Shown: positions 1 to 8,817 of the stretch, piece after piece
Position numbering within the stretch: position 1 is the stretch's first letter
Layout: each line of letters begins with the position of its first letter
Assembly (NCBI RefSeq): GCF_003610195.1
Contig: NZ_RAPO01000002.1
Coordinates: forward strand, 434,001 to 498,000
DNA from: Halopiger aswanensis
Lineage (GTDB): Archaea > Halobacteriota > Halobacteria > Halobacteriales > Natrialbaceae
DNA length: 64,000 nucleotides
Reading direction: 5' to 3'
Notes under the pieces: model-generated
Told to the model about the DNA's origin: nothing
The model's input: the letters and a program-made list of their open reading frames with translations, nothing else
Database searches by the model: none
Translations under genes and position numbers: made by a program

Positions 1-37
1 GGAGTCGACGCTCGAGGCGACCGTACGCTCCGCCGCC

Positions 38-637
38 TCAGCGCCCCGTATCGTACTTGTACGTCGTCGACTCCGGATCGATCCCGAAGTCCTCCGGCGT
101 CTCCGTGTTCGAAACTTCGTCGCGGCCCTCCGGGGCCCGCTTGAACGCCTCGCGGAGCCGCTCGGGCATCCGGAATCGGTCCACCTCGAGCGCGTAGGGG
201 ACCGCCTCGGGGTCGACGCCGTCGCGCTTCTCCGAGAGTCGGTCCTGCAGCGGTCCCGGTAACTTCGATTCGTCGATCCGCCGGAAGCCGAACTGCGCGA
301 GGTAGGCACCCTCGCCCGTCAGCGCGTAGACGGTGTCGAACCCCTGATCGCCGGCGTACTCGACGAGCCGTTCGACGACGTGGGCGCCGACGCCCTGGCC
401 GCGCCACTCCTCGAGGACGCCGATGCTGGTCAGTTCGCAGACCTCGTCGGGTTCGTCCTCGCGCTCGCTGTCGGTCTTGTGAATCCGGATTCGGCCGAAG
501 CCGGCCTTCTCGTCGGATACCTCGTCGACGGCGAGGACGTAATCGCGCGAGCGGAACGCCGTCTCGTCGAGCCCCATCGACTCGATGTGGTCGAGCAGCC
601 AGACTTCCTCCCTGTTTTTCGCGTCCCGCACGTACAT
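38..637 (-). CDS. GNAT-family N-acetyltransferase
   Basis: Predicted 199-aa acetyl-CoA dependent N-acetyltransferase; substrate unknown. The middle of the protein carries the GNAT core: the strand with ELTSIGVLEEWRGQGVG, whose RGQGVG is the acetyl-CoA pyrophosphate loop (Q/RxxGxG/A), followed by the helix HVVERLVEYAGDQGF and a YLAQFGFRRID segment typical of GNAT strand 6-7. I chose the ATG at 637; the frame stays open for nine more codons to a TTG, but that start has nothing to recommend it. The roughly 60-residue C-terminal tail is acidic and unlike the GNAT core. It stands alone, divergent from the zinc protein gene to its right. Family call is firm, the substrate is not inferable. Confidence 0.85.
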   Translation of the reverse strand: MYVRDAKNREEVWLLDHIESMGLDETAFRSRDYVLAVDEVSDEKAGFGRIRIHKTDSEREDEPDEVCELTSIGVLEEWRGQGVGAHVVERLVEYAGDQGFDTVYALTGEGAYLAQFGFRRIDESKLPGPLQDRLSEKRDGVDPEAVPYALEVDRFRMPERLREAFKRAPEGRDEVSNTETPEDFGIDPESTTYKYDTGR

Positions 638-857
638 GCCGCCACGTAGGTCGCGTACGGCCAAAAGCGTTTGTGGGTTGCCACAATTTCGGGCCGCGGG
701 TCTGTCCCGTCGGATCGATCCGCGCGTCTCGAGTGGGTTCTCGCCGCAGCTCTCTGTCGGGATTCACCGCGCAACTCACAGCTGCTGATCGTTTGTCCAC
801 TAGCGGCGGGATTTAGTCGAGTAGAAGCACGACAATTGCACAGTTTGAGACCATACG

Positions 858-872
858 GGCAAACTATTTGCC
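858..872. promoter_or_regulatory. Inverted repeat, candidate operator
   Basis: GGCAAACTATTTGCC is a perfect inverted repeat with 6-bp arms and a 3-bp centre, ending 25 bp before the ATG of the zinc protein gene. That is where a haloarchaeal TATA/BRE region or an operator overlapping it would sit. No cognate regulator is identified. Confidence 0.4.
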
Positions 873-897
873 ACTTCGTGGTAGTGGTTATCACACT

Positions 898-1149
898 ATG
901 GCCGAATGCGACCGCTGCGGCGACGAGGTACCGCGCCTGTTCGAACACCACACTCGCACCGAAACCATGACGCACCGCCGAACGCGACGCGTCTGCGCGG
1001 ACTGCCACCCATCGGTTTCGAACGCGTCTCGGATTCCCGTTCCGGATGGCGGTATCCGTGGCGCGATCTGCCCGACGTGTTCCGGCGCTACCATCGAGCA
1101 CGACGGCGTCTACACCTGCCTCGAGTGTGGTTGGACGGGCTCGAGCTGA
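898..1149 (+). CDS. Small zinc-ribbon protein with four CxxC motifs
   Basis: An 83-aa protein with four CxxC pairs: CDRC at residues 4-7, CADC in the middle, then CPTC and CLEC near the C-terminus. The last two form a classical zinc ribbon ending CLECGWTGSS; the first two probably bind a second zinc. Proteins of this size and pattern are common in haloarchaea and generally lack assigned function; RNA, DNA or protein binding are all possible. The ATG at 898 places CDRC at the very N-terminus and is preferred over an in-frame codon at 868. A perfect 15-bp inverted repeat lies just upstream. Convergent with the M48 protease gene to its right. Confidence 0.75.
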   Translation: MAECDRCGDEVPRLFEHHTRTETMTHRRTRRVCADCHPSVSNASRIPVPDGGIRGAICPTCSGATIEHDGVYTCLECGWTGSS

Positions 1150-1180
1150 TTGCCGGGCTCCGTCCCGGCACCGCCGTCGA

Positions 1181-2146
1181 TCACTGAACGTCGATCCGCC
1201 GTCCCGTTCCACCGCCCGATTTTCGCGCCCGATCGACCAGCCGTTCGATTCGGTCGTCGGTCGACGGGTGTGTCGAGAAGAGTCGTGACCAGGCGTCCGC
1301 TCGCTCGTCCGTGTGGACGTACAGCGGCGAGAGCAGCCCGCGCTGGGTATCCGCAACGCGCTGAATCCGACGGAGTGCACGGGCGAGCGCGAGTGGATTG
1401 CCAGTTACCGTTGCGGCACGGTCGTCGGCAGCGTACTCCCGGCGTCGCGAATGGGCCCGAACCAGCGCCGTAACTGCGAGCAAAGCGACCGCGACGCCGC
1501 GCTCGGCCCCGCGCACCACGCGCCCGAAGATCGTCTCGGGCCAGGCCTGCGGGCGGCCCCGCATCCACGCGATCGAACGGGCGAGGCCCCCGATCAGGAG
1601 CAACGCCGGCAACAGTACCATGACGGCGAGCCCCGCAATCGTCCGGAAGACGCTGTACGCGAGCGTCTGGACGAAGGCATCGTACCCCTCGAGGTGGGCG
1701 AGTTCGTGGGCGACCAGCGCCTCGAGTTCCGCGGACGACAGCAGGCGAAAGAGCGAGCGATCGAGGACGACGATGCCGCCGGTCGCGCTCCCCAGCGCGA
1801 AGGCGTTCGGCGTCGGCAGTTGCGCGACCATCACGGTCGGCGGGTCGACGTCCATTCGCTCCGCGAGTCCGTCCAGCCGCCGATACAGCGTCGGCGCGCG
1901 CGATCGCGGGAGTTCGACGGCCTCGAGTTGCGAGAGCAGTTGGGTCCGTCCGAAGCGATAGCTCAGGTAGCCGACGACGAGTCCGACCGCGACGACGATC
2001 GCGAGCGTCGTCACCGGATCCGGCGCGGAGAGCCACAGCGTCGCGAGACCGAGGTAGGTCAGCGCCGCCAGCCCGGCGTAACAGCACAACACCGCGAGGC
2101 CGACCAGTACGAGGAGCACTCGCGGCGCCGCCCGGGTTGCACTCAT
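1181..2146 (-). CDS. M48-family (HtpX-like) membrane metalloprotease
   Basis: A 321-aa integral membrane zinc protease. Two hydrophobic segments lie near the N-terminus (about residues 8-30 and 37-58), the zinc-binding HELAH motif sits inside LVAHELAHLEGYDAF, and two more hydrophobic segments follow. The downstream RREYAADDRAA supplies the third zinc ligand (Glu) of the M48 family, and the C-terminal FSTHPSTDDRI is the usual HtpX-like ending. Such proteases degrade misfolded membrane proteins at the cytoplasmic face. The start at 2146 (MSATRA) is chosen because the longer frame upstream is Arg-rich and not protein-like. It ends convergently with the zinc protein gene and follows an unknown gene on the same strand. 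Confidence 0.9.
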   Translation of the reverse strand: MSATRAAPRVLLVLVGLAVLCCYAGLAALTYLGLATLWLSAPDPVTTLAIVVAVGLVVGYLSYRFGRTQLLSQLEAVELPRSRAPTLYRRLDGLAERMDVDPPTVMVAQLPTPNAFALGSATGGIVVLDRSLFRLLSSAELEALVAHELAHLEGYDAFVQTLAYSVFRTIAGLAVMVLLPALLLIGGLARSIAWMRGRPQAWPETIFGRVVRGAERGVAVALLAVTALVRAHSRRREYAADDRAATVTGNPLALARALRRIQRVADTQRGLLSPLYVHTDERADAWSRLFSTHPSTDDRIERLVDRARKSGGGTGRRIDVQ

Positions 2147-2270
2147 CGCGTGAACGTAGGGACGGGCGTCGCAAACGCGTTTCCGTTCACGTTCGGGACG
2201 AACGCGGGCACGGTCGACGCGTCGGCGTCCGCCGTTCTCGAGAGGGGACCTACCGAACCCGCAGAGCGCG

Positions 2271-3197
2271 TTAGTCGGCCGACAACGCCTCCTCGAGTCG
2301 ATCCTCGATCCGCTCGAGTTCGGTCTCGAGGGCCTCGCCCTCGGCACCCTCGAGGTCATCGATTCGGTCGGCGATCCCCTGCAGCCGCGAGTACTTCTCG
2401 TCCTCGTCGACGCCGGTCTTTTGCACGTAGACGTCTTCGTCGACGTCGTAGACCGCGTCCTCCTCGAGGTCGGTCACCGACAGCACGACGTCGAGTTTCT
2501 CCGCGTCGACGCCGAGCACCCACTCCCGGGGAATCCCGTGCTCGTCGAGGGCGTCCAGCACCGTCTCGTCGTCCTTCGGTCGCCGGCGCTCGCGGACCGT
2601 CCGCCGAACGGTGCCGTACCGACCGTGCAGCTCTTGGTCCGGCCCGAGCCGCTCGAGCAGCGGCTCCCGCGCCGACTTTCGGAGCCGATCGGCACCCCGC
2701 TGGACGTCCGAAGAGAGGACGTAGAGGTCCGTCAGCGGGTCCGTTTCCAGGGAGTCGGGGTCGTCGGGATCCGCGAGGCGCTCGAGGAGGGTCGCGAGCA
2801 ACAGCGCATCGTCGTGGACGCGCTCGGCGCGCGTGCGCGCTTCGGCCGACGGGATGAGGTACGGACTCTCGCCGGCCACGGCCGCGTCCGGGTCGCGCGT
2901 GATGAGATCGTTGACGACGGTGAACTCGTCGGCCAGCGTGAGCACGACGGCGTAGGGTTCGACCCCAGGTTGCAGATCGTCGACGGCGATCTGTCCCGCG
3001 TCGAGGCCGTCGACGAACACCTCGAACTGCTCGCGCCAGAGCGGCCGCTCCTCGTCGCTGTCGTCGAAGCGAACGATGATCCGATCGTCGGCCGACCTTA
3101 CGACGTGAAACCGGCGTTCCGATACCGGCGTTTCCAGCGCTGCGCCCGCCTCGAGGTTCGCACACTGTCGCGTGAGTGTCTCCCAAATGCCTTCCAT
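2271..3197 (-). CDS. Conserved hypothetical acidic protein
   Basis: A 308-aa soluble, very acidic protein that I cannot assign to a named family. The N-terminal part (residues 1-110) looks like a mixed alpha/beta domain; the middle (about 130-200) is helical; a segment near residue 230 reads LDEHGIPREWVLGVDAEKLDV; the last 40 residues form a heptad-rich helix (ELERIEDRLEEAL) that could be a coiled coil. No signal peptide or membrane segment is seen. The ATG at 3197 is preferred over an upstream TTG. It is transcribed away from the AOR gene, sharing a 160-bp promoter gap with it, and points to the M48 protease gene. Confidence 0.6.
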   Translation of the reverse strand: MEGIWETLTRQCANLEAGAALETPVSERRFHVVRSADDRIIVRFDDSDEERPLWREQFEVFVDGLDAGQIAVDDLQPGVEPYAVVLTLADEFTVVNDLITRDPDAAVAGESPYLIPSAEARTRAERVHDDALLLATLLERLADPDDPDSLETDPLTDLYVLSSDVQRGADRLRKSAREPLLERLGPDQELHGRYGTVRRTVRERRRPKDDETVLDALDEHGIPREWVLGVDAEKLDVVLSVTDLEEDAVYDVDEDVYVQKTGVDEDEKYSRLQGIADRIDDLEGAEGEALETELERIEDRLEEALSAD

Positions 3198-3358
3198 ACG
3201 CCGGCTCTCGCCGTATAGAATCAAAAATCAGCGGCACGCAAGTGCGGCTCACAGCGGCCACGATCGCGGTTAGCCCTGATGCGCTCTCGGTGACGGTCAC
3301 AGTTGCGACCTCAGTACCGGGTCACAGAACTAAGGCCAAGCATGTGGTCCGTGTGCAC

Positions 3359-5026
3359 ATGCTTCACTCGGTGGGTCCGATGCGCACCGTCGACGTCGGC
3401 GAGCGAACCACGCGCGAAACGTCGATCGACGACCTACTCGAGCGCGTCATCGGTGGCCGAGCAGCGGCAACTGCGCTTGCACACGATCGAATCCCCTTCG
3501 ACGCCGAACCGTTTGGCCCCGAAAACCGAGTCTACCTCTCGACCGGTCCGCTCCAGCAGTCCCGGATGTCCTTCACGGGTCGAATGAACATGACCGGGCT
3601 CTCGCCGCTAACCGACGGACTGCTCTCGGCCAACGCCGGCGGCTACCTCTCGCGCAACTTCGTCGGCACTGGCCTCAGCGTGCTCGAGATCGTCGGTGAG
3701 AGCGACGAATTGCTCGCGATCCACGTACGGGACGACGGCGTGACGTTCGAAGCGGTCCCAGAACTCGAGGGGGCGACGGTTCCCGAGACGTCGGACTACC
3801 TGCGGGAACAGCACGGCCTCGGCCCCGAACACTGCGTTGCGATCGGTCCGGCGGGAGAGAATCGAGTACGGTTCGCGGCGGCGATGACCTACGACTCGCG
3901 GGCCTTCGGTCGGGGCGGCCTGGGCGCGGTGCTGGGCGCGAAGAACGTCAAGTGCGTCACGTTCGAGGGCGACGTCGACCCACCGGTCGAAATTCCGGGT
4001 GCGCCACAGACCGAGATCCACCGCGCGGCGGCGCAATCGGACGACCAGCGGCGACGGCAGGGGACCGCCGGGAGTACGGAGTTCATCAACGACCACTTCT
4101 CGCTGCCCACGCGGTACTTCGCCGAGTCCGAGTTCGAGGGCGCCTCGAGCATCGGCGGCGAGGCGGTCGAGTCGAAGAAGTACGAGAAGGGGGCCTGTTC
4201 GGCCTGCGCCTACGCCTGCAAACTCCCGACGCGGGACGAGGAAACCGGTCTCGAGACCGAGGGGCCGGAGTTCGAGACCGTCTATTCGTTCGGGTCGCTG
4301 CAGGGGGTCGACGACGTCGTCGACGTCATGCGCGCGAACGAACTGTGCGACTCGCTGGGGATGGACACCATCTCGGCGGGCGTCACCGTCGCGGCCTACC
4401 TGGCGAGCGTCGACGAGTTCGGCAACGCAGCACTCGCACAGGAACTGACGGCGAAGATCGCCCGCCGCGAGGGGATCGGCGAGACGCTCGCGGAGGGGCT
4501 CGCCCGCTGTCACGACGACCTCGGCGTCGCGGACTACACGGTCAAAGGCATGGCGCTACCGGCCCACGACGGTCGCGTCCTCCACGGTCAGGGGCTGTCC
4601 TACGCCGTCTCGAACCGCGGTGCCGACCACCTCTACGCCAGCATGCTGTCCCTCGAGTACGGCGGCGAACTCGATCCGCAGGGGACGGTCGGGAAGGCCG
4701 CCCGTCTCGTCCACGAGGAGAACGTGGCCGCGCTGTTCGATACGGGCATCATCTGCGTTTTCGGTCGCGACTACGTCACCGAAGAATACCTCGAGACGCT
4801 GTTCGACGCCGACTACGAGGAGCTGCTCGAGGTGGGCGCGAAGACCGTGCTCCTCGAGCGCCACTTCAACAACCAGCGAGGGTTCGACCGCGAGGACGAT
4901 ACGCTGCCGTACGAGATCCCGGATCTCGAGGCGGCGATCACGGCGTACTACGAGGCGCGGGGGCTGAACGAGGACGGCATCGTACCGGAGTCGCCGCTCG
5001 AGGTGCGAATCGATGCGGCTGATTGA
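3359..5026 (+). CDS. Aldehyde:ferredoxin oxidoreductase family (tungsten enzyme)
   Basis: A 555-aa member of the AOR family, tungsten or molybdenum bis-pterin enzymes that oxidise aldehydes (or related carbonyls) to acids with ferredoxin as acceptor. The [4Fe-4S] ligands are visible: C280, C283 and C287 in CSACAYAC, with C466 as the likely fourth. The N-terminal half contains the pterin-binding stretch around GRGGLGAVLGAKNVK and the SFGSLQGVDD segment. Length is somewhat below the roughly 600 aa of classical AORs. The ATG at 3359 is the first plausible start; translation upstream is unlike AOR. Physiological substrate is unknown. The tungstate importer genes at 33-36 kb make tungsten the likely metal (inference). 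Confidence 0.88.
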   Translation: MLHSVGPMRTVDVGERTTRETSIDDLLERVIGGRAAATALAHDRIPFDAEPFGPENRVYLSTGPLQQSRMSFTGRMNMTGLSPLTDGLLSANAGGYLSRNFVGTGLSVLEIVGESDELLAIHVRDDGVTFEAVPELEGATVPETSDYLREQHGLGPEHCVAIGPAGENRVRFAAAMTYDSRAFGRGGLGAVLGAKNVKCVTFEGDVDPPVEIPGAPQTEIHRAAAQSDDQRRRQGTAGSTEFINDHFSLPTRYFAESEFEGASSIGGEAVESKKYEKGACSACAYACKLPTRDEETGLETEGPEFETVYSFGSLQGVDDVVDVMRANELCDSLGMDTISAGVTVAAYLASVDEFGNAALAQELTAKIARREGIGETLAEGLARCHDDLGVADYTVKGMALPAHDGRVLHGQGLSYAVSNRGADHLYASMLSLEYGGELDPQGTVGKAARLVHEENVAALFDTGIICVFGRDYVTEEYLETLFDADYEELLEVGAKTVLLERHFNNQRGFDREDDTLPYEIPDLEAAITAYYEARGLNEDGIVPESPLEVRIDAAD

Positions 5027-5234
5027 GCGATTCACCGCCGCTCGCGACCGTTGAGAGGCGTCGCGACATCGGACAGTGTCGCTCGCGCACTCGCATTCAA
5101 TATCGCAATATGGAATTTATCCTGTCCCTGCGCGGATCTGCAGCGGTAACGACGTATCTGCTGTGTGCCGGCTCAGGAGCGTCCCCTCGTCTGATTCACC
5201 GGACGGCAAAAATCGTGGTCGGGCTCGAGGCTGT

Positions 5235-5759
5235 CTACGGCGTCAGGCGATCCCACAGCGACTTCATCTCCGAGGCCGACTCCATCGCCGACAGCTCGCG
5301 GTAGGCCGACTTCTCCTCGTCGTAGTTCGACTCGAGGGGGTTAGTGATGTCGTTGCCGTAATCGAGTTTCTTCGCCATCGTCGTCAGCCCCTCGTAGGCC
5401 GTCATCTCGATGCGCTCGGTCATCATCCCGGCGTTGATGTACATCATGTTGAGGAGGTCGTCGTCCTCGATGGTGTCCTCCATCGTCTGGCGCTCGGTCT
5501 CGAGCGCGTCGAGGATCGGCGCCTCGCGACGCTCCGCCGGCCGGTCGAGGGCCGCGAAGACGTCCTCGAGCCGCTGGACGTGCTGGCGGGTTTCGTCGCG
5601 GTGGTCGGCAAAGCCCTGGCTGAGCCGGTCGTTGCTCGCGTTGATCGCCATCTCGTCTAACGTCTCGACGAGGGCCTGCTCGATGTGATACTGCTGGGCG
5701 AGCTTGTGGTGGAACAGTTCCTCGAGGTCGGTGATGCGGTCGGGGTTGGTCGTCGCCAT
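5235..5759 (-). CDS. DUF892 / YciE-like ferritin-fold protein
   Basis: A 174-aa all-helical protein of the DUF892 (YciF/YciE) family, small ferritin-like four-helix bundles linked to stress responses. Conserved features are ELFHHKLAQQYHIEQALVETL at the start, the HRDETRQHVQRLEDVFAAL helix with spaced His/Glu that can ligate a di-metal centre, and TERIEMTAYEGL. Metal binding is inferred from the family. It is monocistronic; the 208 bp between its stop and the AOR stop hold no gene I can support. A second paralogue lies at 11964-12494, slightly more divergent, so the cell keeps at least two. Confidence 0.88.
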   Translation of the reverse strand: MATTNPDRITDLEELFHHKLAQQYHIEQALVETLDEMAINASNDRLSQGFADHRDETRQHVQRLEDVFAALDRPAERREAPILDALETERQTMEDTIEDDDLLNMMYINAGMMTERIEMTAYEGLTTMAKKLDYGNDITNPLESNYDEEKSAYRELSAMESASEMKSLWDRLTP

Positions 5760-5847
5760 GTGTCGAGGTGGCGTCGGACAGGCGCATAACCGTGAGCCCC
5801 GAACACGCAGGCCGGCGCTCGGGTCCCGACTCCGATGCCGACTCGAG

Positions 5848-6405
5848 TTACGGCACGTCCTCGGGAACGTCGAAGTCGTGGAAGTGCTCGCCTTTCTCCT
5901 TGCTGAGGATATCTAGCGCCGCCGAAGCACCGTCGCCGGCGGCGATGACGGCCTGCCACTCCTCGTCGCGGACCATCGCACCCGTGGCGTACAAATCCTC
6001 GATGCTGGTCTCGGTGTCTAGATCCACGTCGACGGTGCCGTCGTCGGAAAAGTCTACCTCGAGATCCTCGGCGATCGACCGATCCGCGCCGGTCGCGAGA
6101 ACGACGTAGTCGGCATCGTAGGTGCCGTCCTCGGTTTCGATTTCGAACCCGTCGCCGGTCGGCTCGATGTCGGTGACTTCCTCGCCCTCGCGGACGTCCG
6201 AACCGCGGTCGCGGACCTGCCCGCGCGTGAGTTCCATGAACTCGCTGCCGCTGATGCTGCGAATCCCCGGGTAGTTGAAGAGGTGGGCCTTGTGCATCCA
6301 GGTCTCGTCCGTGTCGAAGACGACCGTCTCGAGGCCGTTCTTCCCGGTAAACAGTGCTGCGCTCAGGCCGGCTGGGCCGCCGCCGACGATTGCGACGTCT
6401 ACCAT
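5848..6405 (-). CDS. Short thioredoxin-reductase-like FAD/NAD(P) protein
   Basis: A 185-aa flavoprotein related to thioredoxin reductase. The N-terminus has the dinucleotide-binding GGGPAGLSAAL motif and the segment HLFNYPGIRSISG, equivalent to the NYPG region of TrxB, and the middle has VLATGADRS, the second FAD contact. The C-terminal GAMVRDEEWQAVIAAGDGASAAL matches the end of the FAD domain. The protein lacks the whole NADPH domain with its CxxC, so it cannot act as a normal thioredoxin reductase. It appears to be an intact short family rather than a broken gene, because FAD-domain N- and C-terminal parts are joined cleanly. Start ATG at 6405. Confidence 0.82.
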   Translation of the reverse strand: MVDVAIVGGGPAGLSAALFTGKNGLETVVFDTDETWMHKAHLFNYPGIRSISGSEFMELTRGQVRDRGSDVREGEEVTDIEPTGDGFEIETEDGTYDADYVVLATGADRSIAEDLEVDFSDDGTVDVDLDTETSIEDLYATGAMVRDEEWQAVIAAGDGASAALDILSKEKGEHFHDFDVPEDVP

Positions 6406-6546
6406 GGTCTCGCGTCAACGAACGGGCAGATAAAGGATTGTAACGGCGACGGTGACTGTAGCAGGTTGTAACACGCGTCGCTGCTCTCACTCACCACTGG
6501 TCGACGGCCGTGGACACCGGCACTCGAGCGGCTCGAACCCGGGGTG

Positions 6547-7851
6547 TCACCCCAGATCTTCGCCGATCGTCTCCTCGAGGCCCGGTTCCTCGCCGAGTCG
6601 CTTTTCGATGACCGGCGTCGCAGAGATGCCGAGCACCACCGCCGAGAGCAGGATCGACGTCGCGGCCACCGCCCAGAGTCGCTCCGCACCCGCGAAGGGA
6701 GCCTGGTTCAGCGCGTACGCGAGGTAGTAGAACGTTCCAATGCCGCGCAGCCCGTAGACCGAAATCGCCAGCCGCTCGCTCCAACTGCGGTCGAACCCGA
6801 GCAGGGCGACGATGCCGGCCACCGGCCGGACGAGGAAGACGATCGCGACCGCGGCGAGGAACAACTCGAGGGTCAGCGGCTCGAGGAGACCGCCGGCGAT
6901 GGCGCCGCCGAACAGCGTCATGATCGCGACCTGCAGGAGCTGTTCGGCCTTTTCGGAGAGGTCGTGCAAGGGCTCGTAGAAGACGTGGCGCCGCTCGTAG
7001 TCGCGAAGCACCGTCGCGGCGACGAACACGCCGATGAAGCCGTACCCGCCGAGGACCTCGACGATGCCGTACACCGCCAGGGTCCCGCCCAGCGCCTCGA
7101 GGCCGAGCATCGCCTTCGGAAGGGGCTCAGAGACGGGCGCGATAAACACCAATCGCGCCAGCAGCCAGCCTAACACGAGCGCGACGACGACGCCGACGAC
7201 GATTCGGTACACGACGTCGATGAGCAGCCACTCGCCGACCCAGTTGCCGGGCGCGACGCCGACCAGGGCCATCGCGACCGCCAGGTTCGTAAACGGGAAT
7301 GCGAAGCCGTCGTTCAGCCCGGACTCCCCCGAGAGCGCGAAGCGAACTTCGTCCTGCCGTCCGTCGGCTTCCGGCTTCGGTTGCTCCTCGCTGCTTCCGC
7401 CGGGACCTTCGACCTGCACCTCCGAAGCGACGACCGGGTCGGTCGGCGCGATCACGGCGCCGAGCAGGACCGCCGTCGGGATCGCGAAACCGGCCCACCA
7501 GCCGACCAGCGCCGACAGCCCGATCGTCACCGGCATCGTGATTCCGAGGAGCCGCCAGACGCTTTCCCACGATCGCAACCCCGGCGGCCGGTCGAGTTTC
7601 AGCCCGACGGTCATCAGCGCGATAATCACGCCGAGTTCGGTCAATCGCTCGGCCGTATGGCCCTGTGCGAGCGGATCCGGTTCGGGGATCCCGAGCGGGA
7701 GCGAGAACAGGATAAACCCATAGACGATATAGAAAATCGGGTCCGTGACGGGAACGTTCGAGATGAACCGCGGTAAAATTGCGATGCCGAGGATGGCGAT
7801 GCCGACGAAGATCAAGACGAGATTGTACAGCTGGAACAGCTCGAGGGCCAT
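6547..7851 (-). CDS. CPA1-type cation:proton antiporter
   Basis: A 434-aa membrane protein with about 12 hydrophobic segments, matching the monovalent cation/proton antiporter-1 family (NhaP-like). The two ion-site motifs are visible: APTDPVVASEV in the transmembrane helix 5 equivalent, and GESGLNDGFAFPF in the helix 6 equivalent, whose Asp residues carry the exchanged ions. The loop between them is unusually rich in polar residues (GGSSEEQPKPEADG). It probably exchanges Na+ or K+ for H+ across the cytoplasmic membrane, as expected for salt-in osmoadaptation. The stop codon lies in the short inverted repeat GGGGTGTCACCCC. No cytoplasmic regulatory domain is attached. Confidence 0.9.
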   Translation of the reverse strand: MALELFQLYNLVLIFVGIAILGIAILPRFISNVPVTDPIFYIVYGFILFSLPLGIPEPDPLAQGHTAERLTELGVIIALMTVGLKLDRPPGLRSWESVWRLLGITMPVTIGLSALVGWWAGFAIPTAVLLGAVIAPTDPVVASEVQVEGPGGSSEEQPKPEADGRQDEVRFALSGESGLNDGFAFPFTNLAVAMALVGVAPGNWVGEWLLIDVVYRIVVGVVVALVLGWLLARLVFIAPVSEPLPKAMLGLEALGGTLAVYGIVEVLGGYGFIGVFVAATVLRDYERRHVFYEPLHDLSEKAEQLLQVAIMTLFGGAIAGGLLEPLTLELFLAAVAIVFLVRPVAGIVALLGFDRSWSERLAISVYGLRGIGTFYYLAYALNQAPFAGAERLWAVAATSILLSAVVLGISATPVIEKRLGEEPGLEETIGEDLG

Positions 7852-8011
7852 TGGCTATCAAATCGGTATCTGAGCCGGCTCAAAAGGGATTGGCGTTGCA
7901 TATGACGCGAGTCGGCCTAGTAGCGACCGCCGCGCAGGTGCGCGGTGAAGCGTTTTCCGTCCGTCCGGAAAATACCCGGCAGCGACGCGAACCGGTCGTC
8001 TCTCGCCGACT

Positions 8012-8635
8012 ATGAATAGACGCCACCTGTTAACCCGATGTGCCGGTGCCAGTGCGGCACTGGTCGCCGTAAGCGGGTGCACCGAAGAGACGCTCGCGGA
8101 GACCGAGACGAAGCCGCCGTTCATCGAGATCGACGACGAGGAGATCGAGCTCCCGGTCGACCAGCAGGTCGAAGTGGTCGAAGCGGCCGTGCTCCGGGCG
8201 GACGGCACCGAGATCGAGACGATCGACGGCCTCGAGGCGTTCCTCGCGGACGAGGGCGTTCCGGTCGAGAGTCTCGAGGAGGTCGAGAAACCCATCGCGG
8301 AGAAACTCGAGACCGAGCGCGAGGACATCGACGAGATCGACAACGAGCCCCACGGCACGGGAACGGTCCTGGAGTTGGAGTACGTCCACCCCGACCGGGC
8401 CGAGATGGGGACGCTCGAGGCCGTCGGGCTCGTCGCCGGCGGCTACGCGGCGCTCGTCGCGTCGGGATACGACGCCGAACTGCTCGAGGCGACGATTCTC
8501 AACGACGCGGACGAGCCCTTCGGCAGCTTCCACGTGCTCACCGAGTGGGCCGAGGAGTACGACGAGGGGACGACGTCGGCGCGGAGTTACGGGACCAAGC
8601 CGTGGATGACGGTAAAAACGATCGCCGAACGGTGA
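8012..8635 (+). CDS. Predicted lipoprotein, unknown function
   Basis: A 207-aa protein with an Arg-rich N-terminus (MNRRHLLTRC), a hydrophobic segment and a lipobox-like AVSGC with Cys at residue 23, so it is probably exported (the RR pattern suggests the Tat route used by most haloarchaeal lipoproteins) and lipid-anchored. The mature part is acidic; residues 30-110 are charged with helical stretches, and residues 125-155 contain a Gly/Ala-rich segment VGLVAGGYAALVASG, reminiscent of a short hydrophobic hairpin. I do not recognise the family. It starts with an ATG 160 bp downstream of the divergent antiporter gene and is not part of an operon. Confidence 0.65.
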   Translation: MNRRHLLTRCAGASAALVAVSGCTEETLAETETKPPFIEIDDEEIELPVDQQVEVVEAAVLRADGTEIETIDGLEAFLADEGVPVESLEEVEKPIAEKLETEREDIDEIDNEPHGTGTVLELEYVHPDRAEMGTLEAVGLVAGGYAALVASGYDAELLEATILNDADEPFGSFHVLTEWAEEYDEGTTSARSYGTKPWMTVKTIAER

Positions 8636-8817
8636 CGTCTCGTGCTGTTCGCGACGACGTGGCCGTCGAAGCGATGCTCGAGAGCTCGAGTTCCCATCGA
8701 TGTTCCCGGGTTCGTCGGGCCGCCGACCCGCGTCCGATCCGATAGCCCGTAAGCGCCCGTCGCACGCCGGGCGGCGCAGTAACTCGCTGGCCGGCGTAGT
8801 GGTGACATCCGATCACC

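Noticed and set aside
3290-3300. GTGACGGTCAC before the AOR gene as shared tungstate operator
   Set aside because: A short perfect repeat, but it does not match the arms of either inverted repeat in the tupA gap beyond a few bases, so common regulation is not supported.
5023-5304. A 93-codon frame after the AOR gene
   Set aside because: No ribosome site or TATA element, runs into the DUF892 gene on the other strand, and its composition is unlike the acidic proteins here.
6541-6553. GGGGTGTCACCCC at the antiporter stop as terminator
   Set aside because: The centre leaves only one base for a loop, so it is unlikely to form a hairpin; most of it is coding.
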